A stretch of DNA of 64,000 nt from Phascolarctos cinereus. Lineage: Eukaryota > Chordata > Mammalia > Diprotodontia > Phascolarctidae. Position numbers and translations under genes: made by a program. A model generated the notes under the pieces. The model made no database searches and was not told where the DNA came from. It was given only the letters and a program-made list of their open reading frames with translations. Each line of letters starts with the position of its first letter. Within the stretch, counting starts at the first letter, position 1. This document shows positions 33,944 to 46,829 of the stretch, one piece after another. The stretch is taken from assembly GCF_002099425.1 (NCBI RefSeq), contig NW_018343964.1:7045001-7109000 (forward strand), written 5' to 3'.

Positions 33944-36900
33944 TTGGGGGTTTTTTTAATTTATTTTTAGTTTTCAACATTCACTTTCATAAGATTTTGA
34001 ATTTTAAATTTTCTCCCCCTCTCACTTCTTCCACCCCCCACCCCAGATGGCATACAATCTGATATAGCCTCTACATATACATTCATGTTAAGCATATTTT
34101 CCCATTGATCATGAGGTAAAGAACAATTAGAACTAATGGGAGGAACCAAGAGAATGAAACAATAAAACAAAACAACAAAGAAAAAAGAGAGCAAATAGTA
34201 GGCCCCCATCTGCATTCACATTCCATATTTCTGTCTCTGGGTATGGATAGCAATTTCCATCATGAGTCTTCTGGAGTTGTCTTAGATTCTTGCATTGCTG
34301 TGAAGAGCCAGATTTACCAAAGTCAGTCATCCCATAATCTGGCTGTTACTGTGTACAATGTTCTCTTGGTTCTGCTCATTTCACTCTGCATTAGTTCATG
34401 TAAGTCTTTCCAAGTTTTTTTGAAGTCTGGCTGCTCATCATTTCATAAAGCACAATAGTATTCCACTAAATTCATATCACAATTTGCTAGACATTCCCTC
34501 AACTTCCAATTCTTTGCCATCTCAAAAAGAGCTACTATAAATATTTTTGTACATGTGGGTCCTTTTCCCATTTTTATGATCTCTTTGGGATATAGCCCTA
34601 GAAGTGCTATTGCTGGGTCAAAGGGTATGCACATTTTTATAGCCCTTTTGGGCAGAGTTCCAAATTGCTCTCCAAAGTGGTCGGATCATTTCACAACTCC
34701 ACCAACAATGTATTAGTGTTCCAATTTTCCCACATCTTCTCCAACATTTATCATTGTCCTATTTTGTCATGTTAGCCAATCTGAGAGGTGTGATGTGGTA
34801 CCTCAAAGTTGTTTTGATTTTTATTTCTCTAACCAATAGTGATTTAGAACATTTTTTCATATGATTATAGAAAAACTTTAGTTTCTTCTTCAGAGAATTA
34901 CCTGTTCGTATCCTCTGACCATTTATCAATTGGGGAATGACTTGTATTCTTATAAATTTGACTCCGTTCTCTACATATTTTAGGACTTTATCAGATACAC
35001 TGGTTGTAAAAATTCTTTCCCAGTTTTCTGCTTCCATCTTAATCTTAAATGCAATGGCTTTATTTGTGCAAAACCTTTTCAATTTAATGTAATCAAAGTT
35101 GTCCATTTTGCATTTTATAATGTTCTTTATCTCTTATTTGATCATAAATTCTTCCTTTCTCCATAGATCTGAAAGGTAAACTATTCCTTGCTCTTCTAGT
35201 TTGCTTATAGTATCAGTCTTTATCTCTAAATCATGTATCCATTTTGACTTTATCTTGGTATAGGGTGCAAGATATTGGTCTAAGCTCAGTTTCTGCCATA
35301 CATTTTTCCAGTTTTCCCAGTAGTTTTTGCTAAAGAGTGAGTTCTTGTCCCAGAAGCTGGAGTCTTTGGATTTATCAAATAATAGATCAGTATAGTCATT
35401 GACTGTTGTGTCTTGTGTACCTAACCTATTCCATTGATCTACCACTCTATTTCTTAGCCAGTACCAAGTAGTTTGATGATTGCTGCTTTATAATAAATTT
35501 AAGATCAGGTACAGCAAGGCCACCTTTACTTGCATTTCTTTTCATTAGTTCCTTTGATATTCTGGACTTTTTGTTCTTCCAGATTAATTTTGTTATGGTT
35601 TTTTCTAGCTTTATAAAACAATTTTTGGTAGTTTGATTGGTATAGCACTGAATAAGTAAATTAATTCAGGTAGAATTGTCATTTTTATTATATTAGCTTG
35701 GCCTACCCAAGAGCAACTGATATTTTCCAGTTATTTAGATCTGATTTTATTTGTGTGAAAAGTGTTTTGTAATTGTGTTTGTGTAGCTCTTAGTTTTGTT
35801 TTGGCAGGTAGACTCCCAAATATTTTATATTGTCTATAGTAATTTTAAGTGGAATTTTTCTTTCTATCTCTTGCTGCTGGACTTTGTTAGTAATATATAG
35901 AAATGCCAATGATTTGAGTGGGTTTATTTTATATCTTGCAACTTCGCTAAATTTGTTTATTATTTCAAGTAATTTTTCACTTGATTCTCTAGGATTCTCT
36001 AGATATACCATCACATCATCTGCAAAGAGTGATAGCTTTGTTTCTTTTTTGCCTATTCTAATTCCTTCAATTTCTTTTTCTTCTCTAATTGCTTTAGCTC
36101 ATATTTCTAGCACAATATTGAATAACAGTGGTGATAATGAGCATACTTGTTTCACCCTTGATCTTATTGGAAATGCTTCTAGTTTATCCCCATTGCTTAT
36201 AAAGCTTACTGATGATTTTTTTGATAGATGCTATCTATCATTTTAAGGAAGACTGCATTTATTCTTATGCCCTCTAATGTTTTTAATAGGAATGAGTTTT
36301 GTATTTTGTCAAATACAACATTTTTCTGCATTTATTGAGATAATCATATGATTTCTGTTAGTTTTGTTGTTGATGTAGTCAACAATGCTGATAGTTTTCC
36401 TAATATTGAACCAGCCCTGAATTCCTTGTATAAATCCTACCTGGTCATAATGTATTAGCCTCAAGATAAGTTGTTGTAATCTCTTTGCTAATATTTTTTT
36501 TAAATTTTGCCTCTATATTCATTAGAGAAATTGGTCTATAATTTTCTTTCTATCTTTTGGCTCTTCCTGGTTTAGGTATCAGCACCATATTTATATCACA
36601 AAAAGAATGTGATAGGACTCCTTCTTCACCTATTTTCCCAAATAGTTTATATAGTATTGGAATTAATTGTTCTTTAAATGTTTGACAGAATTCACTTGTA
36701 AATCCATCTGGTCCTGGAGATTTTTTCTTAGGGAGTTCATTGATGGCTTGTTCAATTTCTTTTTTCTGAAATGGAGTTGTTTAAGTATTTTATGTCCTCT
36801 TCCATTAATCTGGGTAATTTATATTTTTGTAAATATTCATCTATTTCACTAAGATTGTCAAATTTACACAGTTGGGGAAAATAGTTCCTAATTACCCTTT

Positions 36901-37810
36901 TCATTTTTTATGCTGGTAATTTGGTTTTCTTCTTTCTTTTTTTTTTTAAATAAAATTAACCAAAGGTTTATCTGTTTTATTAGTTTTTTCTCTTTTTTCA
37001 CAAACCCAGCTCTTTTATTTAATAGTTCAATAGTTTTCTTAATTTCAATTTTCTTAATCTCTCCTTTGGTTTTCAAAATTTCTAATTTGGTATTTAATTG
37101 GGAATTTTCAGTTTGTTCTTTTTCTAGCTTTTTTAGTTGCATGCCCAATTCATTCATCTCTCCTTTCTCTATTTTATTCATATAAGCATTTAGAGATATA
37201 AAACTTCTCCTAAGGACTGCCTTTGCTGCATCCCATAAGTTTTGGTATATTATTGTCATTCTCTTGGATAAACTTGTGGATTGTTTCTGATTTGTTGTTT
37301 GACACACTCATTCTTTAGGATTAGATTATTTAGTTTCCAATTAATTTTTAGTCTACCTTTCCATGGCCCTTTATTACATGTAATTTTTATTGCATCATGA
37401 TCTGAAAAGGATGCATTTAATATTTCTGCCTTTCTGCATTGGATTGTGAGGTTTTTATGCCCTAGTACATGGTCAATTTTTGTGTAGGTGCCATGTATCA
37501 CTGAGAAAAGGTATATTCCTTTCTGTCCCCATTCAGTTTTCTCCAGAGGTCAACCATATTTAACTTTTCTAAGATTCTATTGATCTCCTTAACTTCTTTC
37601 TTGGGGTTTTTTTGTGATTATATTTATCTAGTTCAGAGAGGGGGAGGTTGAGGTTCCCCACTAGTATAGTTTTGCTGTCTATTTCTTCCTGTATCTCCCT
37701 TAACTTCTCCTTTAAGAATTTGGCTGCTATACCACTTGGTGCATATATGTTTAGCGACATTATCTATGGTACCTTTTAGCAGGATGTATCATTATCTCTT
37801 TTAATTAGAT

Positions 37811-37960
37811 TGGGGGCAGCTAGATGGTGCAGTGGATAGAGTACCAACCTTGAAGTCAGGAGGACCTGAGTTCAAATCCAGCCTCAGACACATAATACTT
37901 ATTAGCTGTGTGACCCTGGGCAAGTCACTTCACCCCGATTGCCTTTAAAAAAAATAAGCA
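37811..37960 (+). repeat. Marsupial tRNA-like SINE inside the full-length L1
   Basis: 'gggggcagctagatggtgca' to 'caccccgattgcc' and an A-rich tail. Perfect 14-bp target duplication tcttttaattagat at 37797-37810 and 37961-37974. Confidence 0.93.
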
Positions 37961-38997
37961 TCTTTTAATTAGATCTATTTTTGTTTTTGCTTTGTCTGAG
38001 ATCAGGATTGCTACTTCTGCTTTTTTTTACTTCAGCCAAAGCATAATATATTCTGCTCCAGCCTTTTACCTTTATTGTATGCATCTCTCTATCAAATGTG
38101 TTTCCTGTAGACAACATATTGTAGGATTATGGTTTTTAATCCATTCTGCTATCCATTTCTGTTCTATAGGAGAGTTCATCCTATTCATATTCACAGTTAT
38201 GATTACTGTCTGTTTCTTCCTCTCCATCCTATTCTCCTCCCCCCTCATTTATGTTTTTTTCTCTCCTTTTTCCTTTTCCCTTCTCAGTAGAGTTTTGGTT
38301 TCAACCATCATCTCCCTCAGTCTGCCCTCCCTTCTGTGAGCCCACTCCCTTTTCTTTTCTCTTTACCCTTTCTACTTCCTATAAAGTAAGTTACGATTTC
38401 TATACCTGATTATGTTATTCCCTCTTTGAACCAAATCTGATGAGAGTAAGGTTCATATAATGCTCATCTCCCTTCCTTCTTTCTCTCTACTATATTTGGT
38501 TTTTGTGCCTTTTCATGTGATGTAATTTATCCTTGTCTGCCTCCTCCTTTCTTCTTCTCCCAGTACAATCCCTTTTCACCACTATATTAGATTTTTTACC
38601 ATCACATCAAAGTCAACTTAAACCCACACCCTCTGTCTAAGTATACCCCCCTTTTAAATGTCATAATGATAGTACAGTTCTTAAGAGTTACACGTGTCAT
38701 CTTCCCTTGTAGAGATGTAAACAGTTTGCTCTTATTAATAATAATATATTGTTGTTGTTTTCTTTCTTGTTTACCTTTTTATGCCTCTCTTGAGTCTTGT
38801 ATTTGAAGGTCAAATTTTCTGTTGAGCTCTTATCTTTCCATTAGGAAAGTTTGGAAGTCCCCTATTTTGTTGAATGTTCATCTCCTGCCCTAAAAGATTA
38901 TGTTCAGTTTCGCTGGGTAATTGATCCTTGGTTTATCCAAGCTCCTTTGACTTACAAAATATTGTATCCCACGCCCTCTGATCTTTCTACTAACCTT

Positions 38998-39098
38998 TGT
39001 ACTAACCTTGACAATCAAACTGTTTTGGAAGGGAGAGACCAAATTGGAACTCCTCCTCCTCCTATTCCATAGCACAAGGTTATAGTCTTTCTCCAACT
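38998..39098 (+). repeat. 101-bp duplicate inside L1 ORF1 (recipient copy)
   Basis: Identical, as read by eye, to 41696-41796 in direct orientation. L1 ORF1 sequence is normal on both sides (KYHGTTVR on one, KDQRAW on the other, - strand), but this stretch is not L1-like. The 9-bp phrase actaacctt is present just outside and just inside one junction (38989-39009). Confidence 0.88.
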
Positions 39099-40506
39099 CC
39101 TGACTGTGGTTCCATGATATTTAAATTGCTTCTTTCTGGCTGCTTGTAGTATTTTCTCTTTGATCTGGTAGTTTTGGAATTTAGCTACTATATTCCTCTG
39201 TATTTTCAATTTGGGATCTCTTTTAGGAGGTGATCAGTTGGTTTTTTCCATGACTAATTTACCCTCCAGTCCAAGGACCTCCGGGCAGTTTTCTTTGATG
39301 ATTTCCTGAAGGATGTTGTCCAGGCTTTTTTTTTTTCATCTTTGTTTTCAGGTAGACCAATAATTTTTAAATTGTCTCTCCTGGATCTATTTTCCAGGTC
39401 ACTTGTTTTACCAATGAGGTATTTTATGTTTTCTTGTTTTCCTTCATTCTTTCGTTTCTGTTTGATTGATTCTTGCTCTCTCACAGAGTCATTAGCTTCC
39501 ACTTTCCCCATTCCAATTTTTAAGGAGTTGTTTTTTCTATTAGATCTTGTACCTCCTTTTCCATTTGGCTTTCTACTTTTTAAGGACTTGTTTTCTACAA
39601 TTAATTTTTGTCCTTCGTTTTCCAAACTATTGACTCTCTCTTGCATACCTCTCATTTCTTTTCCAAATTTTTCTTCTACCCCTCTCATTTGACTGTTAAA
39701 ATCCTTCTTGAGCTCTTCCAAGAAGGCTTTTTGGGCTTGAGACCAGTTCATATTCCTCTTTGAGGTTTCAGATGTGGGTATATTATACTATTGTCCCCTT
39801 CTGAATTTGTGCCTTGATCTTTCCTTTCCCCAAAATAAAAATCTATGGTAATTTGCATTTCTGCTTTTTGTTCATGGTGTTTGCCTATTTTCTGACCTTT
39901 TACCAAAAAAAAATAATAATAATGTTGAGTTCTCCTGCTGGAGCAAAGGGAGCACTTACCCAAGCTTCTTTTCCTGCTCACTGGGGCCTTGCACTTGAAT
40001 ATTTGGCTCCTGGTCACCTGGGCCTTACACAGGGATGTTTCAATGCTGGTGGATTTCTGTCAGCCTGGAGCTTTGTTTTCTGGAGTTGTGCTTCCCAGAG
40101 TTGTGTTGAGGCATGGGGTGATTTTGCTGCTAGAGAACACCATCTCCTGTGGTCGTTTTCCAAGCTGGTGTCTACCAGTTCCCCTTCCTATATTGAGGCT
40201 TTCAGGGGTCCTGGTGTTGGCACTTGCCTGCTCCACCAATCTGGGTTTGCTGAGGTGGGGCTTGTTGCTGGCTTGCTGGGATGCCTCCCTCCAGTTCTCT
40301 ACTGCTCCCCTTCCCCCCAGAGTGTAAGGGGCCTTTGCCATTAATCCCCCAAGCTTCCAGGGCTACAAGACTGCTGTCCCCTTTTTGCTGGCTCAGGGTT
40401 TTTCCTGGGTTGATATTTTCTGGGCTTTCAAAGGTCAGTGAGGGTGGGTGAGAGCGACTTACTTCTTCCTCTGCCATCTTGGCTCCTGGAAGCCATGGCA
40501 AATTTG

Positions 40507-41270
40507 GAAGACCCCCTTGTCCAGCAGGTGCCACACCTGCTGGGAGTAATCTATTTGTGGCTTCTATGATGGAAGTTTTTCTCCTGGAGAGAGTAAGGTT
40601 TCCATTAGATCTGTCACATCCCCCCAGGTAGAATTATAACCCTTAAATATGGCCTGAAATTGGATTATAACGGCCACAGGGTCCTCATCAAATTTAGGGG
40701 TGTCCCTTCTGCATATGGAAAGGTCAGAAGGACTGAAAGGCTGATACTGCCCAACAGAGTAGTTGTATCACAAGTTAGGCTTTTCTGGAGAGGGAAAATG
40801 CCGGTAGGCTGTCACTTGGTTTTCGAGGAGACTAAGTCTCCTTGGACAGCAGGAGGAAAAGTCAGAGGAGCAAAAGGAAGAGTCACAGGAGAGGCAGAAG
40901 ACAGATCAGGATAGAGAGAAGAGAGCACTTGCAGGGGTCTGTGGGCAGGATTCTTTAGCAGAGCCTCACAATTGAACCAATAGTTCATCTGATTTGGGCG
41001 AGGTTCTGTATATTAATTTCTGTAATAAACAATCATCAAAAGTACCAAATTGGGACCAGAATAAGTTACCAGCCAAATTTCTTGCAGTTTTAGACCAGAT
41101 TACACATAATTTAATTGTACATTTCCTTGTTATAACCAGCTGTACCAGGGACCTTTTCCTGGTCCCAGGATTTGAAACAAACTCTGACATCTGTTGGATG
41201 TGACAGTTGTTTGGATCTCCCACGCTGCAACCCATTCAACAAGATTCTTTGAAAGACTTTTAGCCCTACT
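40507..41270 (-). mobile_element. Endogenous retrovirus gag fossil, part 1 (matrix and capsid)
   Basis: On the - strand, 41000-41230 resembles a matrix region and 40540-40760 the N-terminal capsid of gammaretrovirus-like Gag. It is interrupted by the L1 insertion at 40506 and continues at 33943. The + strand open frame at 40660-40914 is its antisense. Degraded; bounded upstream by a TG/TA microsatellite. Confidence 0.6.
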
Positions 41271-41280
41271 CATAAGATAT

Positions 41281-41308
41281 ATAGTTTGTGTATATGTGTG
41301 TGTGTATG

Positions 41309-41352
<44 letters not shown>

Positions 41353-41397
41353 ATTTCATATATAGTATATCTATATAATAGCCACCTACATATATGT

Positions 41398-41428
<31 letters not shown>

Positions 41429-41450
41429 TATACATACACACACTCATAAT
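41281..41450. repeat. Compound (TA)n/(TG)n/(CA)n microsatellite
   Basis: TG, TA, TG, then CA runs, broken by a short A/T-rich core (41353-41395). The two arms are roughly inverted. Open frames on both strands here are artefacts of the repeat. Confidence 0.9.
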
Positions 41451-41610
41451 ATCTTAGAGCTGGAAAGACCTTAGAGATCAACTGGTCCAACCACTCATTT
41501 CATGATGAAGAAACACATATGAAGCCCAGAGAGGGGAATTGATTTTTCCAAGGACAAACAGGTAGTAAGTGGCAGAACAGAGATTTTGACTCAGGTCCTG
41601 GGAGTCACAC
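41451..41610 (-). repeat. MIR fragment
   Basis: 'cttagagctggaaagacctt', 'agagatcaactggtccaacc', 'aaacaggtagtaagtggcag'. Confidence 0.65.
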
Positions 41611-41695
41611 CTGAATATTCTTTCCATTTGGCCCAACTGTCATACTTCCACACTTACTATGCCTTTTTTGGCTTTTTGGCTTTTCTGTTCTCAAG

Positions 41696-41796
41696 TGTAC
41701 TAACCTTGACAATCAAACTGTTTTGGAAGGGAGAGACCAAATTGGAACTCCTCCTCCTCCTATTCCATAGCACAAGGTTATAGTCTTTCTCCAACT
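41696..41796 (+). repeat. 101-bp duplicate (probable donor copy)
   Basis: Identical to 38998-39098. The sequence around it is not recognisable as a repeat, so this is the likely original location. Confidence 0.85.
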
Positions 41797-42004
41797 ACAA
41801 AAGTCAAACTATACCTTAACTCCTTGTTGCCCTTTTCTCATCCATTTACAAAAAGTTTGGTTTCTGCAGTATAAAAAACCATGTTTCATGGAATGGACCT
41901 ATATTTATTTCTAAGCTAGGTAGGAGTTAAACTTTCAAAGATAGGAAGGTAAGGGTTCCTTCCCTTTTTCTTCCAGTGTCCTCCCCTATTCTCCCCCAAC
42001 CCTT

Positions 42005-42265
42005 GAGTAATCTGTAAGTGATGCAGTAGCTAGAATGCTGGGTCTAGAATCAGGAAGATCGGAGTTCTAAATCCTGCCTCAGATATCCTAATAGCTGTAT
42101 GACCTTGGACAAGTCACTTAACCTCTGCCTTAGTTTCCTCAGCTGTAAAATAGAGATAATAATGGCACCTACCTCCTAGGGTTCTTGTGAGGATCAAAGG
42201 AGATAATATTTGTGAAGTGTCTGGTAGTTGCTATAGGTATACTCTTATTATTATTATTAGTCTGG
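42005..42265 (+). repeat. CORE-SINE (Mar-type)
   Basis: 'gtgatgcagtagctagaatg', 'cctcagctgtaaaatagaga', 'gaggatcaaaggagataata', then a (TTA)n tail. Confidence 0.8.
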
Positions 42266-42269
42266 TCCT

Positions 42270-42960
42270 TCAATAGCAAAATAATGCCTTTCTTCTATGG
42301 ATTCCCCCTTTTGTATCATGTGCTTGGTTAATATGGCATTAGTGCATTGATCCATAGTCTAAATTGCTCACCCCTCCTGCTCTTCTAAAAGAACCACTGG
42401 GGGAGAAATGAGTTGAATTTTGTCTCTTAATTACTACAGGGGAGAAACTCATATACTCGCACCCAAAGGAGTAAAGAAGCTGTAGTGGTGAATCTGCAGA
42501 GCTGCTGCTAAGCAATTTAGGGGCTAACAACTTTCTAGGATTCTCAACAGCTGCTAAGGAAACTTTGCAGAATTTATCATCTAGCTTCATCTTTACTTTG
42601 CCTTGATTCACCAAAAGAATAATCTCCAGACTACCATTTCTAGGTTAGAAGATTGAAGTACAGTGGAAAATTATTATTTCTCGCTGAAATTACTGTTAAA
42701 ATCAGGGAATTATAGGCTGTCATTTATTTCTGTCCTGTTGTAACCCCTCTCCCCAAAAAAAGTACAGTTTAGCAACCTCTTAAGGGAAAAGAGACATTTT
42801 AATAATATCTTCTAAAAGAACACTATTATAATGTAAATATTAATAATGCAATTCTTTACAAATATTGAAATATATGTAAGGAATACTCACTCAGACATTA
42901 TTCTGGGTCCTTGTTATCATAGATGAGGACTTTGTTCTAACACTGAAGATGTCTCCCTTT
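42270..42960. other. Intergenic, unrecognised
   Basis: AT-rich sequence without an assigned repeat or gene. Confidence 0.4.
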
Positions 42961-43314
42961 ACAAGGTGGAAATACCTCCATTAACAACATATTTTAATTT
43001 GTGGGATACAGCCAAAGCAGTACTTAGGGGAAAATTTATATCTCTAAACATTTACATCAGTAATATAGGGAAAGAGCAGATCAATGAATTAGGGCTATAA
43101 CTAAAAATAAACTAGAAAAAAAGAACAAACTAAAAATCCTCAATTAAACACCAAAATTAGAAATCCTGAAAATCAAAGGAGAGATTAATGAAATTGAAAG
43201 TACAAAGACCATCGAACTAATAAATAAAACTAGAAGCTGGCTTTATGGGGTGGGGGGAGAAATAATAAAATAGATAAACTATTGGTTAATTTGATTTTTA
43301 AAAAAAGAAAGAGG

Positions 43315-43422
43315 GGGCAACTAGGTGGCACAGTAGGATAAAGCACCAGCCCTGAAGTCAGGAGGACCTGAGTTCAAAATCAGCCTCAGACCAAAGGCAA
43401 GTCACTTAACCCCAATTGCCTT
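43315..43422 (+). repeat. Marsupial tRNA-like SINE, internally shortened
   Basis: 'gggggcaactaggtggcaca' head and 'ggcaagtcacttaacccc' tail, but the central 'acacttactagctgtgtgac' part is missing. Confidence 0.88.
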
Positions 43423-43497
<75 letters not shown>

Positions 43498-43499
43498 AA
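43423..43499 (+). repeat. (GAAA)n microsatellite
   Basis: About 19 pure units, grown from the A-rich tail of the SINE before it. Confidence 0.95.
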
Positions 43500-46400
43500 T
43501 GAGCAGAATTCAAAATGAAAAGGGTGAATTCACCACCAGTGAAGATGAAATTAAAGCAATTATTAGGTGCTATTTTGCCCAATTATATGCCAATAAATTC
43601 AGCAACCTAAGTGAAATTTATGAATATTTACAATACGATGAATTGCCCTAATGGAAGAAGAAATAGAGTATTTAAATAACCCTATCTTAGACAAAGAAAT
43701 TGAACAAGCCATCAATGAGCTCCCTAAGAAAAAAATCCCCAGGATGAGATGGATTCACAAGTTAACTCCACCAAGCATTTAAAGAACAATTCCAATACTA
43801 TATAAATTATTTGGAAAAATTGGCAAAGGAGTCCTATTATATTCCTTTTATGACACATATATGGTGCTGATATCTAAACTAGGAGGATCAAAAACAGAGA
43901 AAGAAAATTATAGAACAAAATTATAGAACAATCAATGAATATTGATATAAGAATTTTAAATAAAATATTAACAAGGAGATTACAGCAATATATCAACAAA
44001 AAAAAGCATACATTATGACCAGGTGGGATTTATTTCAGGCATACAGGGCTGGCTCAATATTAGGAAAACTATCTGCATAATTGACTATATCCGTAATAAA
44101 AATGACAAAAGTCATATGATTATCCCAATAGATCCAGAAAATATAGCACCTATTTCTATCAAAAAACATTAGAAAGCACAGAAATATATGGAGCTTTCCT
44201 TAAAACAGTAAGTAGTCTCTATCTAAAACCTTCAGTACGCATTATCTGTAATAGAGATAAGGCAGAAGCCTTCCCAATAAGCTCAAGGGTGAAACAAGGA
44301 TGCCCATTATCACCACTATTATTCAATATTGTACTAGAAATGCCAGCTATAGCAATGAGAGAAAAAAGGAAATTGAAGGAACTAGAATAGGTAATGAAGA
44401 AACAAAACTATCACTCTTTGCAGATGAGATGGCATACTTAGAGAATCCTAGAGAATCAACTAAAAAACTATTTGAAACATTGATTAATTTCAGCAAAGTT
44501 GCAGAATGTAAAATAAACTCACATAAGTCATCAGCATTTCTATATATTACCAACAAAATCCAGAAGCAAGATACAGAAAGAGAAATTCCATTTAAAATAA
44601 CTATAGAAAATATGAAATACTTGGGAGTCTACACCTGCAAAGACAAACCCAGGAACCATATGAACAGAATTACAAAACACTTTTCACACAAATAAAGTAA
44701 GATCTAAACAACTGAAGAAATATTAATTGTTCATGAGTAGTCCAAGACAATATAATAAAAATGACAATTCTACCTAAATTAATTTACTTATTCAGTGCCA
44801 TGCCAAACTACCAACAATTATTTTATAGAGCTAGAAAAAAATAACAAAATTTATTTCAAAGAACAAAAGGTTAAGCATATCAAAGGAATCAACGGAAAAA
44901 ATGTGAAGAAAAGTGACTTAGCTGTACCAGATCTCAAACTGTATTATAAAGAGTTAATCATCAAAACAATCTGGTACTGGCTAAGAAAAAGAGTAGTGGA
45001 TCAGTGGAACAGATTAGATACACAATGCACATTAGTAAATGACCATAGCAATTTAGTATCTGATAAACCCAAAGACCCAAGTTTTTGGGACAAGAACTCA
45101 ACTATTTGACAAAAATTGCTGGGAAAACTAAAAAGCAGTTTAAAAGAACCTAGGCATAGGCCAACATCTCACTCCACATACCAAGATAAGGTCAAAAAGG
45201 GTACATGATTTAGACATAAAGGATTATATCATATGCAAATTAGAGGAGCATGGAATAGTTCATCAGTCAATAGATAATGAAAGAATTTATGACCAAACAA
45301 GAGATAGAAAGTATTACAGGATGTAAAATGGATAACTTTGGTCATCTTAAATTTAAAAGGTTTTGCACAAACAAAACCAATACATCCAACATTAAAAGGA
45401 AAGTAGAAAGCTGGGTGGAAAAACAGTCTATCACAAGTATCTCTGATAAAGGCCTCATTTCTCAATTACATAAAGAACAGAGTCAAATTTATAAAAATAA
45501 AAGCCATTCCCCAACTGATAAATGGACAAAGGATATGAACAGACAGTTTTCAAATGAAGGAATCAAAGCTACATATAGTCATATGAAAAAATGCTTTAAA
45601 TCATTATCAATAAATGAAAATTAAAACAACTCTGAAATACCGTCTCATGTATTAGATTGGCTAATATGACAGAAAAGGAAAATGATAAATGTTGGGGGGA
45701 TGAGGAAAAAAAATATTGTTGGAATTGTGAACTGATCCAACCATTTTGGAGAGCAATTTGAAACTATGCTCAAAGGGCTATAAATCTGTGCACATCTTTT
45801 GGCCCAGTAATGCCACTAGTAGGTCTGTATCCCAAAGAGATCCCAAAAAAAAGAGGGAAAGGACCTATTTGTACAAAAAAATTTATAGCAGCTCTTTCTG
45901 TGGTGGCTAAGAATTGGAAATTGAAGGAATGCCCATCATTTGGGGAATGGCTGCGCAAGCTGTGATATATGACTGTAATGGAATACTATTGTGCTATTAT
46001 AAAATATGACAAGCAGGATGCTTTCAGAAAACCCTGGAAAGACTTGCGTGATATAGAGTGAAATGAGCAGAACAAGAAGAACATTGTACACCGTAATAGC
46101 AATACCATACAATGATCGACTGGGAATAACTTAGCTATTCTCTGCCATACAATAATCCAAGACAATTCCAAAGGACTCATGATGAAAAATCTATCCACCT
46201 TCTGAGAAAGAACTGATAGAATCTGAATGTACCACAATGAAGCATATTATTTTTCACTTTATTTTTTCATGAGGTGTTTTTTGGTCTGTTTTCTTTCACA
46301 ATATGAATAATACAGAGACATCTTGCATGATTGTACATGTATAACTTATATCAAATTGCTTGCCATGTCAGGAAAAGGGCACAGAAGGGAGGGAGAGAGG

Positions 46401-46559
46401 GAGAAAATTTGGAGTTAAAATTGGCCAGTATATAAAGTTTATCCAAGTGCAGTGCCCACCTACGACATATATGGAAAGAGGCTCCTACATATAAAAAATA
46501 GAAAAGGAAGTGAGGGAAGTATCCCCTGGTGTCATATTTTACAGAGGGATAGTGCCCCC

Positions 46560-46700
46560 AGTAGCAGTTTCCTCATCTGTAAAATGGGCATAATAATATC
46601 ACCTATATTACAGGGTTGTAAGGATAAAGTGAGCTCCGCAAATGCTGTATAAATGTTAGCTGCTGCTCCTATTGTTGTTGTAGTTGTTGTTGTTGTTAAT
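46560..46700 (+). repeat. CORE-SINE 3' part
   Basis: 'gtttcctcatctgtaaaatg', 'ggcataataatatcacctat', 'gctgtataaatgttagctgc', then (TTG)n. Confidence 0.7.
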
Positions 46701-46829
46701 AAGAAGAAGCTCACATGTAAACACCAGTGAAGAATCCAAAGGGGGCCCCTAGGTAAGGTATACATGGTAACAGAGGTCCCTTCCCAGGTCTTGGTTCACC
46801 TTTGCCTCAAGGAGTCATCACAAATGGGT

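Larger units (their letters stand above)
33944..40496 (-). mobile_element. L1 LINE, full length, inactive
   Basis: About 6.55 kb including later insertions. 10-bp target duplication ggcaaatttg at 33934-33943 and 40497-40506. On the - strand: 5' UTR/promoter 39760-40496; ORF1 from MNWSQAQKAFLEELKKDF (39751) with a long coiled coil and the NRSRRDNLKIIGLPE RNA-binding patch; ORF2 with endonuclease (LNIYAPSG near 37750; SDHDAIKI near 37400), reverse transcriptase (FADD at about 36015-36026) and C-terminal region; then the 3' UTR (33960-34750) and a short poly(A). Both ORFs have several stops and frameshifts (ORF1 shifts after KNEGKQ...DEKKKAW), and in the endonuclease the expected GDFN reads GNLN. 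It cannot move by itself. A SINE and a 101-bp foreign patch are inserted in it. Confidence 0.93.
42968..46432 (+). mobile_element. L1 LINE, 5' truncated, inactive
   Basis: Starts inside ORF2 after the endonuclease (tgggatacagccaaagcagt) and runs through reverse transcriptase and C-terminus to the 3' UTR at about 46430. Pieces of frame: ETKLSLFADEMAYLENPRES (about 44400-44460), where the catalytic FADD reads FADE; then YLGVY, KPKDPSFWDKNS and WTKDMNRQFSNEG. Several frameshifts and stops. A truncated SINE with a long (GAAA)n tail is inserted near 43315. Confidence 0.9.

Noticed and set aside
36888-37307. 139-residue Lys-rich coiled-coil protein
   Set aside because: It is part of L1 ORF2 on the minus strand.
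39814-40344. 176-residue + strand open frame
   Set aside because: It is antisense to the 5' UTR of the full-length L1; no domain is recognisable.
43423-43499. Regular short-period array considered as CRISPR-like
   Set aside because: Pure tetranucleotide repeat without spacers, in a mammalian genome.
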